A stretch of 64,000 nt of DNA from Ypsolopha sequella (Eukaryota > Arthropoda > Insecta > Lepidoptera > Ypsolophidae): positions 19,104,396-19,168,395 of the forward strand of contig OW204005.1 in NCBI GenBank assembly GCA_934047225.1. The letters are read 5' to 3'. Under the pieces are notes generated by a model, which searched no databases, was not told where the DNA came from, and saw only the letters and a program-made list of their open reading frames with translations. The position numbers and the translations under genes were made by a program. Positions 45,356-56,040 of the stretch are shown here, piece by piece; the first letter of the stretch is position 1; the number at the start of each line of letters is the position of its first letter.

Positions 45356-45779
45356 TTTACATTACCAGAATACGGACGCCTCACAGAATAAGGTTGCGGG
45401 AAGCGCGCGGGGCGACTCGCTTGCAAGTGCGCCGCGCAGCAGGAATAAGACGGCTATAGTTTTTTTCAAATACAGACTGTTCACAGGTATTTTACCTCTG
45501 ACAGCTGTTCTATGTCCATTACTTAAGAAACATTTTCGATCAGCCTAGAGGTAAAATAACTGTGAACGATCTGTACCTATCGCGGCCGCGGCCGCTAACT
45601 CAATGATTCCCTTAAATGGTCTAAGTACACAACACAATAAGAGGTAGAAATAAAAGCACATTAATACGGAAATAGAATTGCTTTGAACATTTACGATCCC
45701 GCCGGTATTCAGTATTTCTGGAAGTAGTCGCCCAGGAAAATCAAGGTTGATTGAGCAAGAATACTATGTACAGCTATCT

Positions 45780-47079
45780 TACGAGGGGAGGCTGAAAAGT
45801 AATCTACCTAACTATGAAAGAAAAGACGTAACTGGATAGTTTATATTTATTTTTCTACATAGTCCCCTGCTAATAAAATGCACTTATAAAATTTTTCAAA
45901 TATTGAATTTAAGCCATTAAAAAAAAATGTTTTCGGTTTGTCGTCAAAATAGTCAGAAACCGCTGCCTTCATTTCGTCATCGGTCATAAACCTTCGTCCC
46001 CTGAGGTCTTTCTTGAGAAGTCTAAACAGAAAATAGTCACAGGGGGCTAGATCTGGACTATAAGGGGGGTGGTCAATGGTTTCGAAGCCATTGTCTTTAA
46101 TTGCTAGCTTTGTCGTGCGTGCGGTATGCACTGGTGCGTTATCGTGCAAAATCAGAATTCCGTTGCTTAGTTTACCTCGCCGTTTTTCTTTTATTGTCTC
46201 TCTTAGTTGATATAATAAGTTTGAGTAATAATCAGCATTCATTGTAGTTTTCTTCGGTAAATAATCTATGAGCAAAATCCCTTCTGTGTCCCAAAAGATT
46301 GTAGCCATAAGTTTACCGGCCGATGGACAGACCTTGAATTTCCGAGGCGGCTTCTCATCCTTAAATTTCCACTGTAACGACTCTTGCTTACTTTCCGGGT
46401 CCCATTGTCGAATCCAAGTCTCATCACATGTTACAATTCTAGAAATTATTTCTTCCTCTTTCCCTCGACTCATGTCCAAAAACTCTTCGCAACATTTGAC
46501 ACGCCCTCTCCATGTCAAATGCAGTCAACATTCTAGGGACCCAACGTGCACTAACCTTGGACATGTTCAAATGCTCATGAATTATTTCATTGACTCGCTC
46601 TTTACTGACGCCCACATCTCTAGCTATCTCCCACTGCTTCACTCGTCGGTCCTCTAATATAATTTTTTTCACCCTGGCTACATTTTCATCGGTAACGGCC
46701 GAAACTGGTCTTCCGCTACGAGGATCATCTTCGAGGCTCTCACGACCTAATTTAAACTGCCTTGACCAAAACTTTATTACAAATTCGGAAGAACACGAAC
46801 TGCCAAACACACGTAACATACGCTGTCTGATCCCCGAGGGCGTATTCCCTTCTTTAGTCAAAAACTTAATCACCGCACGCTGCTCGATTTTATCCATTTT
46901 CACTTTTTCTACCGACATGTTCGAAACAATTGTAGGAGACAAATAAACGTCATGCAATAAACAAATGAATGTAATACATTTTGAAAATAGAATAACAAAC
47001 GAATATAAATCCATACCAGCCAGCATTATTTTTGTATATATTTCTGACCAAGGAGATTACATGTCAGCCGCCCTACGTA
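45780..47079 (-). pseudogene. mariner transposon copy 2, transposase with a single frameshift
   Basis: A 1.3-kb mariner on the minus strand, flanked by TA (45780-45781 and 47078-47079). Both inverted terminal repeats are present (ACGAGGGGAGGCTGAAAAGT at the 3' end; the other reads CGTAGGGCGGCTGA on the minus strand). The transposase reads from ATG 46918 to the stop at 45847, except for one extra base in the CCC run at 46504-46506, after residue ~175. Downstream of the shift the DD34D core (FWDTEG, HDNAPVH, LAPCDYF) is intact. It is nearly identical to copy 1 but their damage differs, so each decayed independently. It lies in intron C-D, inverted relative to copy 1 23 kb away. Confidence 0.93.
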
Positions 47080-47338
47080 AAATGCACCTACATACTTCTA
47101 CAAAAAACCCTGTTATACGGGTGGGTGATGTTTTTCGGTTAATTTTGGAGATAACCATTTGATCGACGTTGGGACGAAAAGTCATAGTAATATAATTTTT
47201 CAAATAACATAATTTTTGGTCAAAATTTAAGGTAGTGCATATATTTTTTTATCCGAATGCCGATTTGTGTGGCCATTGAACATTAGAGAAGGTTTTTAGT
47301 ATGTTCAGTTGAATTTCAAAGCTTTGATTCCTCCCCAG

Positions 47339-47535
47339 GCTAGTAGACGAAGATTGCTTCCCCTACACGGCGTCAGTTTCCCGCTGCCCGCTGAAGCGAC
47401 GCGACAATCTGATCCAAGATGGCTGCAAGCCGCTGAACCCTCAACGCACGCAGCGGTACAAGGTGGGCCCTCCGAGCCGGCTGAAGAGGGAGGAGGATAT
47501 CATGTACGATATCATGGACTCTGGGCCTGTGCAAG
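47339..47535 (+). CDS. TINAG-like gene, exon D
   Basis: The acceptor CCTCCCCAG ends at 47338 and the donor GTGAGA starts at 47536; entry phase 2, exit phase 1. It encodes LVDEDCFPYTASVSRCPLKR, RDNLIQDGCKPLNPQRTQRY and KVGPPSRLKREEDIMYDIMD, then SGPVQ. This is the region between the GCNGG block and the active-site His domain; ..CFPYT.. and IM..I...GPV are family landmarks. The 142 bases from 47394 to the exon end, plus about 33 bases of intron, are repeated twice directly downstream as decayed copies. Only this first copy keeps the base (CAGCGG, near 47451-47456) needed for an open frame, so it is taken as the functional one. Confidence 0.92.
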
Positions 47536-47925
47536 GTGAGATTATAGCTCCTCTATCTATACAGATTTAAGCGACGTGACAATCTGATCCAAGATGGCTG
47601 TAAGCCGCTGAACCCTCGGCGCACGCAGCGTACAAGGTGGGCCCTCCGAGCCGGCTGAAGAGGGAGGAGGATATCATGTACGATATCATGGACTCTGGGC
47701 CTGTGCAAGGTGAGATTATAGCTCCTCTATCTATACAAAGTGAAGCGACGTGACAATCTGATCCAAGATGGCTGCAAGCCGCTGAACCCTCGGCGCACGC
47801 AGCGTACAAGGTGGGCCCTCCGAGTCGGCTGAAGAGGGAGGAGGATATCATGTACGGTATCATAGACTCTGGGCCTGTGCAGTGTGATATTGTAGCTCCT
47901 CTATCTATCTATCTCAAAGTGAAGT
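47394..47925 (+). repeat. Three tandem copies of the 3' half of exon D plus its donor
   Basis: A ~175-bp unit starting AAGCGACG is present at 47394, 47569 and 47743 (periods 175 and 174). Copy 1 is the 3' part of exon D with its donor. Copies 2 and 3 share a one-base deletion (CAGCGT in place of CAGCGG, near 47629 and 47803) and CGG in place of CAA, so they descend from one another after the first duplication. Both are out of frame and hit TGA. The donor CAAG/GTGAGA is intact in copy 2 and broken in copy 3. A pyrimidine-rich CTCCTCTATCTATACAG precedes copy 2 and could act as an acceptor. Confidence 0.9.
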
Positions 47926-48589
47926 GATAATAATAATAACATAATTATTAGGGTGGATCAAAATTTCACATTCTTATTCTTTATTGTACACACGCAAGTG
48001 AACACGCTTCTGCGACCTTGTTGCGTCTCGCCCAGAAGAAGGCAGTCTGAATCTGCTGAAACTGGTGGGCTATTCCGATCAAAAATACCTACTTATTGAG
48101 GTGAGCCGTTTCGCAAAAATCACGTTTTTGCAATAATCAAATAAGTATTTATTATGATTTTTCACATTTTGCGAATTTCATATTGTAAGTGGATTTACTT
48201 TGAAGCGATCTATAAAAAGCTCAAATTAAATAAATAAGTAAAATATATACATCGGACATGGACTCAAAGCGTTTGATTCAAAGTTTTACGAAATCGATGG
48301 AAAATCCTTTTCATATTAGATTTTCTTTCGTTTTTTTATGTATAATCAATTCACCAAAATTAACGCCATAAAATCCAGTTACATTCAGGGGTCTAATAAA
48401 AAAAAAAGTTTTTTTCTACTGTACATTTTGGAATAAAATGCGGGAGCAGAAGCTGTAGCCAAATAAGTTTCATTTTATTTGAGCTTTCTGTAGATCGCTT
48501 TAAAGTATTTTTACTACGTAATTCGATAAACATAAAATCATTGTGCCCTTTACTAGATTAGCCAAGGTTTCTAATAGCTTCCATAGTAG

Positions 48590-49050
48590 GTATGAGTTTT
48601 AAAGTATACAACAAAGTACCAGAAAGTTTGCACAGCCTGAACGAAAAACCTTTCAAGAGACAGATAAAGGCATTCCTATTAAAAAAAGCTTATTATTGTA
48701 TTGACGATTTCCTTAAGGATAAAAATGCCTTCACAGACTCTTAACTATGTAAATTAATTATTTCTGACATGTTAATTTTATTGTAAGGTATGACATATTT
48801 ATTATTTTACCTTATGACATATTTATTATGCTTTTTACAGAATGTATCGTCTTTTATAATGTCTAGCTTATAAACAGCTAATTCTACTTTTTATGTATTG
48901 ACTTGAGTACATAATTATGTACTAATGCAAGAAATAATGTTGTTTAATAATTATTTTATTAATTGTGTACACATATTTGTAAATTTTTACCTGTACCCAT
49001 AAGTGCGAATTGTTTCGCCTATGTACTAAAATAAATGAATCTAAACAGAA
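48590..49050 (+). pseudogene. LINE C-terminal tail and 3' UTR
   Basis: Frame with FKVYNKVPESLHSLNEKPFK, RQIKAFLLKKAYYCIDDFLK and DKN..., stop at about 48742. Same LINE C-terminal pattern (NK.P, F+..+..FL..K.YY.+DDFL). The UTR is the one at 35855-36165. It ends AAATAAATGAATCT. Confidence 0.68.
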
Positions 49051-49541
49051 ATTTTGACGCACCCAATTATCCCAAATGAAAATCAACAAAATATAAAATC
49101 TCTCAACAAACATGGCCGCTCTTTCAGACTAAACCCACAAAGGTATCAGTCCTTCATAGGACGGTTGCGAAAAGTAAACTAAACCATTACAACAACGAAT
49201 TTGATATCATCTGCAAACACTGGATTTGACATTGAACCAGTTTACTGGTCGAGCTGATACTAAAATGAACCAAAAAGTTTGTTTACTTAAACTACCGCTT
49301 TAGTTCTTTTGGCATATCTCTACCAGATCGATTTATACGTCGTAAATAGTGGTGAATCACCTTGGAAGTTTCAGTGTCACGCGGCCGAACCTATACAATA
49401 CATCATAGACGTAGGAAAAAAAGGCGGACGCAGACACCGCTAAACAACTGAAGCATAGGATTTACTATGGATCATAGACTTACTATGATGTGAATGTGTG
49501 CGTGCCAGGAAATTATATTAGAAGAAAGTGTAGATACAGTA

Positions 49542-50231
49542 GCCGTCAATAGAAATTGTGAACTATGTAAACAAAGCGCCATGTTGTCTTTGTCTATGAA
49601 TAGGTGAACTATCTAGAGATGGGTAAGTATGTGATTAAAATATGTTAGGTGCTTAATTAGTTTTCTTTATTTGATTCATCGCTAAAATATTCTGATGAAT
49701 CGCTAGTCAAATCGCCCACGTTAATTACAAATGGTTCCGTCACAGCGTTGTTGGCCGTATCTATTATCTCATCCAGTTCTTTCATTTTTTCTTCTACTTT
49801 TAGGACATGAGGTACACATTTTAGAGCATCGCTGGAAGATCACACAGCTCTCGATAGAATCACACACACGTTTATGTCAAAGATTATGAAGTAACGCTGT
49901 TAAAAAAAAATGACGGAATAAAATAACATCACGAATAATATAGGTTTATATTCAAATAGATTCGTACATCACCAATTTTCAAAGACAATACAGATTCGAT
50001 GAGAAAAAAATATGACAGCAATCTCGACGCAGTACAGAATTGACTATTGATTCTATGATTTTCCGTAATTAACTGGTGATTATTGAATATTTCATGATGA
50101 AATACAGTGAATGACTGGTAAGACTCGATGCTTCATGATTTGGAATAATGTTCAATGAGACTCCGTGACAGAACCTTGAGAAAAATTGAGAAAACGGTTT
50201 GTTTACATAGTCCACAATTTCTATTGACGGC
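49542..50231 (-). mobile_element. ~690-bp TIR element with transposase-tail remnant
   Basis: Inverted ends CCGTCAATAGAAATTGTG(A/G)A then CTATGTAAACAAA, about 33 bp. It carries a coding remnant on the minus strand (49657-49833); the rest is AT-rich. Confidence 0.65.
49657..49833 (-). pseudogene. C-terminal tail of a DDE-type transposase (tentative)
   Basis: Minus-strand frame: SDALKCVPHVLKVEEKMKEL then DEIIDTANNAVTEPFVINVG and an acidic end LTSDSSEYFSDESNKEN, stop 49657-49659. The C..HV.KVE+....D..I........I+.GD..SD.S pattern is one I associate with the tails of insect DDE transposases, and it lies inside a TIR element. No catalytic part remains. Confidence 0.4.
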
Positions 50232-50639
50232 GACTTTAGGTTATAGGCGATCCGCGAGTGGCACATTAAAACTTGGCTAATTTGCAAACCTGAACTCAGT
50301 ATCGCGTCGGTCACAACGGACGTCGCACAGCACAACATATAGGTCTTTTCTTTTTCGCTCGCGATAATTATAACTTCCACGTGTCAATGTGACATAGCAA
50401 TACTACTTAATTTACCGAAGTCATTTATGTTGTGTGCCGTTTTAAAAGTTTGAATCTAGTGTAGTTAACCTATCTACTTTTTCTCTTTCTTCTAATATCA
50501 TTGGTGCCGGGCTCATACGTATAAGCGAGTTGACTTAATAATGCTTCAATTTTTGATCAAAGAAACTCCGTCCGTCTTTTTTTTACGTTCATGCAATACG
50601 TGATGTATGAATTCACGACATAAATACCTGGGGGTATCA

Positions 50640-50770
50640 GAGGTGTTTCCGAGAACCTTCTTAGTCTGTGAAGTGCAAGTCACAGTCTAAAATTGTACCC
50701 CATACTTCACCGACGATACATCACGGCGTGACGGATGGTACCCTCTACCGCCATACTTCGGGCACAAATA
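50640..50770 (-). mobile_element. SINE tail fragment, inverse
   Basis: Inverse of the tail seen at 27170-27270 (GCCATACTTCGGGCACAAAT; ACCCTCTACCGCCATA). Confidence 0.45.
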
Positions 50771-50816
50771 GCTTAACGTGCGTTCCGAAACGCGCAGACC
50801 GCAACAAAGGTACCCC

Positions 50817-51211
50817 TAAGTATTACTACGTATAGACCGACAACTCCTATACATCAAGGCGTAGCAAATTTTTTACGCGCCCTTACGACACTAGGTGTCG
50901 CCAAGTATTGCAAAAAATTTGTTGAATTGGCTGCAAATAAACTCTCATCATAATAGCTTTGGTTAGAAAAACTAGATGGCGCTATGTTGGCAACACTAAC
51001 AGTGCATATTTCAGCGCCATCTATTATCGAAGTGGGAATTATTTTTCTGTTACGTGACATCGCTGTGCCACTAGCGTCACCAATCGGTCTTTTTTAGCAT
51101 CGTGTTTGTTAGGGGATTTATTTAGCAACGCCATCTAGATTTCGTTACACCTTTTTTGTGGCTACAAACTGATGTATGGGAACTGCTAGTCTATACGTAG
51201 TAATACTTAGT
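50817..51211. mobile_element. TIR element with CTAAGTATTACTACGTATAG ends
   Basis: The left end and, reversed, the right end share 22 bp; sub-terminal ACTCCTATACATCA/TGATGTATGGGA also pair. It ends about 150 bp upstream of exon E. Confidence 0.75.
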
Positions 51212-51364
51212 CTATGCCCCTACTGGGTGTTAACCTTCGACCTCCAGTTCAGTGGTTCAGACGTTAGAACCACTAGAACATAGGACAACCTGCCTGCTTT
51301 GACACACAATCCATGCGGGTACTACTCGTGTATCTTACCTAATTATATTTTCTCTCCCCTCCAG

Positions 51365-51504
51365 CCATCATGACGGTGCACCAAGACTTCTTCCACTATC
51401 GCGACGGTATCTACCGACGCACGCGCCATGGAGACAACAAGCTGAGCGGGCTGCATAGCGTGAGGATCATCGGCTGGGGCGAAGACCGCGGGGACAAGTT
51501 CTGG
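51365..51504 (+). CDS. TINAG-like gene, exon E (catalytic His region)
   Basis: The acceptor CTCCCCTCCAG ends at 51364 and the donor GTATGT starts at 51505; entry phase 1, exit phase 0. It encodes AIMTVHQDFFHYRDGIYRRT, RHGDNKLSGLHSVRIIGWGE and DRGDKFW. It corresponds to the cathepsin-B stretch ending in GGHAIRILGWG...YW; the active-site His is retained in GLHSVRIIGWGE. With Asp in place of the nucleophile Cys, the His cannot support papain-type catalysis, so it more likely has a structural or ligand-binding role (inference). The donor is GTATGT rather than GTRAGT but is consistent with the frame of exon F. Confidence 0.93.
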
Positions 51505-51965
51505 GTATGTTCGGTTACTGATCAGCCTCTGCGAGCATTACTGAAGGATAGCTGGGTCGATTAGGCTAAAATTCTAAAGTCGTAGCTGGGAACTGCACTG
51601 ATTCTCCGCGATAATGAATGATGTGCACTTTCCCTCAGCCGGGACAGCTCGTTGAAGAAGAGCCGAACAGCTTCAGGATGATGGCAAAAACCTGGTTCAG
51701 TGTGAAGAGAAGGTGGGGCTTATCGCGATCTCTGCCTTTCGTCTCATGTTGCAGAGCAGTAGAGTAGCACATGTTCCACACTCTCGTCCTTTAGAATGCA
51801 CCTCTGCATCGGTGCCTCGTCGATTAGGCTATACTCTATTTTAATATGGCAAATAATGTTTGTAAACAACTTTATAACCTAAATGATGAAATATGATGTA
51901 AGAAAGCATTTTTATACCTATACATTTTGGTTTAAACTAATAAAAGTGAACTCACGTACCTACAT
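51505..51965. other. Intron E-F, first part
   Basis: 51640-51830 is GC-richer and unidentified. 51834-51900 is an inverse copy of the 5' part of the LINE fragment at 52556-52640. Confidence 0.45.
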
Positions 51966-52640
51966 TAATATAATAATAATAATAATAATAATGTTTATTT
52001 CATAACTTCCTAAACTAATATAGAACAAGGTTGAGACCACCTATTAAGTATAAGAATACCTGTACCAGGTGGTCTCGCTCTTTATAGCAAACAATTCATT
52101 AACTTATCAGTTAGAATAAACTTTTAAAACTATAAACTAATAAAGTTAAGGACAGATATGTCCTAAATTTAACAATTTGTGTTTGAGAGAGGGTGTATAT
52201 GAGTTGAGTGTGTGAGTGTATGTGTTGTGTGTGTAAATGCGGAAGAGGGTACGGGAGTAAGTATAGATATATAATTTTATTAGCTAATTCGCTGCAATAA
52301 ATCCTCTATTTGGTCATAGCTAAGTGTCTTAATCCATGTAGTTATTGTTTTTTTAATTTCGTTTGCAATCTTAGGGTATATATTTAGTAGTGTGTTAAGT
52401 TGGTCATATAAGTACGCTGTTTGAGAATCATATTGATGTCTAGCAAACTCAGTGTTATTTGAGCGTTTCGGGGCTACGGAGTGAACTCGTCTTCTGGTTA
52501 GAATAGAGGGGTCAAAATTAACTCTTTTATTATGTTTAATTGTGCAGCAAAAATTGCAGTTGAACATATATTTCATCACTTTTAGGTTATAAAGTTGTTT
52601 ACAAATATTATTTGCCATACTTATTAAAATAGAGTATAGA
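51966..52640 (-). pseudogene. LINE-like C-terminal fragment with (TAA)n tail, minus strand
   Basis: The minus ORF 52280-52618 encodes 112 residues, including HNKRVNFDPSILTRRRVHSV, AYLYDQLNTLLNIYPKIANE and IKTLSYDQIEDLLQRIS. Layout (basic stretch, then Y..LN....I.......K..L....+E.L) fits a LINE polymerase tail; the AT-rich UTR ends in an AAT array at 51968-51992. No catalytic part present; alternative: an unknown small gene. Confidence 0.45.
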
Positions 52641-52741
52641 ACTTAGTAAACGTAAGGACCCGGGAAAATCATGGATGATGATTGACGCATTTTCTGCCTT
52701 AACGAAACCAATACTTTCAACAGTCCTTTTAGTTAACTTTA

Positions 52742-52942
52742 TAGCCTGGATAGCTCAGTAGTTAGAGCAATCGCCCGGTAAGCGAGAGGTCCCGGGTTCG
52801 AATCCCGGTTCAGAGCTCCTCACATCCAGATTTACTTTTTTTTCTTCGTTTCTATACTGCAATGATATAATGTTAATTTATATCTCCTTGCGATAGATAA
52901 ATCGCCAAGTGTTCAAACATAGAAAATTATTTCTGTCCTTTT
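52742..52942 (+). mobile_element. tRNA-headed SINE (most complete copy of its family)
   Basis: 52744-52815 folds as a tRNA-like head: A box TAGCTCAGTAG, B box GGTTCGAATCC, T stem CCGGG/CCCGG, anticodon loop CCGGTAA. The acceptor stem is mismatched at its end and the base before the anticodon is C, not T, so it is not a working tRNA. The family tail follows (CTCACATCCAGATTTACTTT ... CCAAGTGTTCAAACATAG). Confidence 0.75.
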
Positions 52943-53066
52943 GGTCTTTTGTAGTCAAAATCGTGGAGATAAGCATAATACAGCAAAAATGTGTGTAACT
53001 GCCAACGGCGACACCTTTCTTACTTAGTAATTCATTCTTAATTAATAGTTATTAACAAGCAATAGG

Positions 53067-53413
53067 CAGTGGCGTATTTAGCCTAGGACCAAAAGGGCCA
53101 TGGCCTGGGGCGGCAGGTTGCGAGGGGCGGCCCAAGCAATTAAAAATTAGCTAGGTAGCTAGGAAGCTGACTTGACGAAATTCGTTAATTATGACAGTGT
53201 CATTGAAGAATTTTGTAACTGATTTGATTTGACCAGAAAAAATGAAAATATTGGATAAATGGTGTTTGCATGGCCTTTTTAGTTTTTTCATTCTTAGCCC
53301 ACATCAACACACTATTGGATTTCATTTTATTTTACAATTGAAAGATTTTTGCTTTTTTCTCGTTATTTTATGGGGCGGCAAACCCAGGGCGCTAAATCTT
53401 AAAATACGCCACT
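53067..53413. mobile_element. hAT-type MITE (347 bp) in the last intron of the TINAG-like gene
   Basis: Exact 8-bp duplication GCAATAGG at 53059-53066 and 53414-53421. Inverted ends CAGTGGCGTATTT. Interior GGGGCGGCAGGTTGCGAGGG and TATGGGGCGGCAAACCCAGG. No ORF. Confidence 0.9.
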
Positions 53414-53583
53414 GGCAATAGGAGTATAAATAGATAACTTATCTATTTAATATTGCTTGCATTGTGCATGATTTATGCAGGAGGGCGAGCGGTGCTGGAG
53501 TATGCATTTTGAATAGCATATGGTAAGAAATGTTGATGATGGACTTCCGCAAAGTAACTCTCATTTCAATCACTTATTTCCAG

Positions 53584-53721
53584 ATCGTAGCCAACAGCTG
53601 GGGCCACGAATGGGGCGAGAACGGGTACTTCCGCATCGCACGAGGCGAGAACGAGTCTGGCATCGAGTCTTTTGTCGTGACCGTGCTAGTTGAAGTGATC
53701 GAAGCGAACCAGAAGAAATAA
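53584..53721 (+). CDS. TINAG-like gene, terminal coding exon F
   Basis: The acceptor ACTTATTTCCAG ends at 53583; the exon starts in phase 0 and ends at TAA 53719-53721. It encodes [40 protein letters not shown] and ANQKK. The active-site Asn/Trp motif (NSWG..WG..GYF.I.RG) is intact, as is the C-terminal strand typical of cathepsin B and TINAG. An hAT-type MITE (53067-53413) sits about 170 bp upstream in the last intron. The 3' UTR follows; the nearest AATAAA I see is around 54346, beyond a palindromic MITE, so the true poly(A) site is uncertain. Confidence 0.93.
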   Translation: MVANSWGHEWGENGYFRIARGENESGIESFVVTVLVEVIEANQKK

Positions 53722-54029
53722 CAGAGCACACACCTGGTCACCCCAATGTGTGTGGTCAGACGAGTGGTCAGGACGAAGCAAGGGTGGATAATACTTAATA
53801 GCACTAGGTATTGGACTTGAAGTTGGAATGTAAACCATTCGGGTCAGTTAAGTTGGCGGGTGTGATAGGGTGTCGTAGTTACTAGGGAATGTAACCGGTT
53901 TCACCGAAAACCATCGAACATTATTTAAAAAAACGGCTTTTCGGTTTTTTGCTTCTAGGTATATCTTGTAAAACTTACAAAAGTTACTAACTTACATTAA
54001 ATTTTGTCTGAAGTCTAATTTTGTCTAAT

Positions 54030-54299
54030 TATACAAGGTGACTTTTTGATCATCGTCCAAATTCATACTGGAGGCTTAATAATTGATCAGTATCTTGGAT
54101 CAGTAACAATTTTTGTGAAATTCGTAAATTGAAATTTCGGCTTCCCATAGAAATTCAGTTCCACTCCCGAGTGAATCACTATGGGGAGTCGAAATTTCAT
54201 TTTACGAATTTCACCAAAATTGTTATTGATCCATGATACTGATCACTTACCAAGCCACCAGTATGAATTTGGACGATGATCAAAAATTCACTTTGTATA
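54030..54299. mobile_element. Palindromic MITE A in or after the TINAG-like 3' UTR
   Basis: TATACAAGGTGACTTTTTGA to AATTCACTTTGTATA, 309 bp after the stop codon. Confidence 0.87.
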
Positions 54300-54650
54300 T
54301 TAGTACAAAGGCTTTTGAAAAAAAAAAAGGTAACTCTTTTAATTTAAGTCAATAAATTTATGCAATTTTTTTCATTTGATAGCAGTTACTAGTAGGAAAT
54401 TATTAGACAAAGAAAACAATTATGTATTCCACTTACGAAAAGAAATTTCTGAGCCTAGTTTAATGCTTTTTTTAAAGTGATAAATACACAAATGAAATTC
54501 TCGAAAAAATTTTTACCTACTTCTTATTTTTTCATTTGGACCCAAAAACCGGTGAACCGATTTGTCGCACCAAAAACAGTTCACAGTTAACCTAGCACCC
54601 GCCAAATTATTGACTCGAATAATAACGAGAATTATTAAGAGGCCGGTGGA

Positions 54651-55498
54651 GCAACCCTAGTTCATACAAACGAAATACCAAAACCATTTGTAAATCATAG
54701 TTATTACATAGATATTCTTAAGGTAGTATGTGTTTATTCCGAATGCATTACAGAATATCTAGGTTCCCAAATATATGTTAAATAAGAACACTGATTTAAA
54801 CATGAAATATGAGCAAAATAATCTTTCTATGGAAATTTTAAATTGCTTATACATAATAGTCTTTAAATCAGTTTCCTTTCAAAATATATATTTGGGAACC
54901 TAGATACCTATAACACACTATCTTTAAAATATTACGCCACTCTTGGCGGTCCTCAGTCATCCTCATCCAGCCGCCAGTCCTTCAGATCGTCAGTCCAGCG
55001 GGCACGAGGGCGGCCTACGCTGCGCTTTGCTGTACGTGGTCTCCATTCCAATGCCTTACGGCCCCAACGGTTATCAAGTCGGCGACAAATATGGCGAATC
55101 TTCTTATCTTCGTTTCGGATTTTATCCATCAGAGATATCCCAAGCATAGCCCGCTCCATAGCTCGTTGAGCGACCTTAAATGGGCGGATCAAGCCTTTGG
55201 CAAGAGACTCAGCGCCGTACCTCATCATCACTGGAAGGACGCACTGGTTGTAAACTTTAGCCTTTAAGCACTGCGGTATTGGCGACGATTTAAACAAGAA
55301 AAATGAGAAAAATAATCTTTCTATGGAAATTTTAAATTTCTTATTTTGTCATCTTTAAATCAGTTTCCTTTCAAAACATATATTTGGAAACCTAGATATT
55401 CTGTAATCCAATCGGAATAAACACACACACATCTTTAAAATATCCATGATCTACAAATGGTTTTGGTATTTCGTTTGTATGAACTAGAGTTGCAACGC
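54651..55498. mobile_element. Fold-back element enclosing an RTE fragment
   Basis: Long inverted ends GCAAC(C/T)CTAGTTCATACA, continuing as AACGAAATACCAAAACCATT for >40 bp at 54658-54702 and 55444-55487. Inner AGGTTCCCAAATATAT/ATATTTGGGAACCTAG blocks are present on both sides. Confidence 0.75.
54936..55297 (-). pseudogene. RTE-type LINE reverse transcriptase C-terminal fragment
   Basis: Minus frame of 114 codons: FKSSPIPQCLKAKVYNQCVL then PVMMRYGAESL, RVAQRAMERAML-like VAQRAMERAMLGISLMDKIR, then DNRWGRKALEWRPRTAKRSV and GRPRARWTDDLKDW. These blocks are the standard end of RTE-clade endonuclease-RT proteins (L+..+YGAE.W, AQR.MER.MLG...D+IRN, GR+...WRPR..+R..GRP..RW.DD). The ~20-residue gap between IRHICRR and DNRWG shows an internal deletion. 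Nonfunctional. Confidence 0.85.
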
Positions 55499-56040
55499 AA
55501 GCGTTTTGAAATTTTGTTTGAGGTAACCATGATTTTTGTGTAGTAAAAAACGGTGTTGACCATCAGTTCCGCGTTTTACGGGCAGTTTTCTAGTTTTCAA
55601 AGCTAACATTAGAATTGTAATGCACAAAATGCAAATGCCTTATTACCCCTCGGCCATAGCTTTAGGCTTCGAGAGGCGCGCTAAGCGGTTCTTCTTGCGC
55701 CGGCGGAAAGAACAAATGTATGAAGTTGTATAGAACTGGTAATGGGTAGCCGCTCGCGCGTTTTGTCCGGCTTCGAGTGACTTGCGCTCTTTTGACGGCG
55801 GTGTGCAGGGAGCTGCGACAGTGATCGAGCGCACAGGACGAACCTAGTGTCGAGCGCTTTGAGCGAGCGAGTGCGCTATTATACATCCGATGCGGTGGAA
55901 GGCGCCGACGGGTGTCGTGGCAGGGCAAAGCCCGTCGCAAAAACCGCCTGGAAGCGCAGCAAGAAGTGCCGCCAGAATCCTGAAGCTGTGGCCCTGGCGT
56001 TAGTCCTTGACTCCTGTGTTTTAGGAGATGATTAGAAACT
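55499..56040. other. GC-rich unidentified patch (55640-56035)
   Basis: CpG-rich in an AT-rich neighbourhood. Overlapping ORFs on both strands (55662-55940 minus, 55847-56035 plus) match nothing I recognise. It could be a promoter/CpG island, a small gene on either strand, or a retroelement part. Confidence 0.3.

Noticed and set aside
47566..47863. A 98-aa minus-strand ORF with internal repetition
   Set aside because: Antisense reading of the duplicated exon D copies; the repeated peptide simply reflects the tandem DNA repeat.
52744..52815. A tRNA gene (cloverleaf-like, anticodon position GGT)
   Set aside because: Acceptor stem ends mismatch, the base before the anticodon is C, and a SINE tail found elsewhere in the window follows directly; it is a SINE head.
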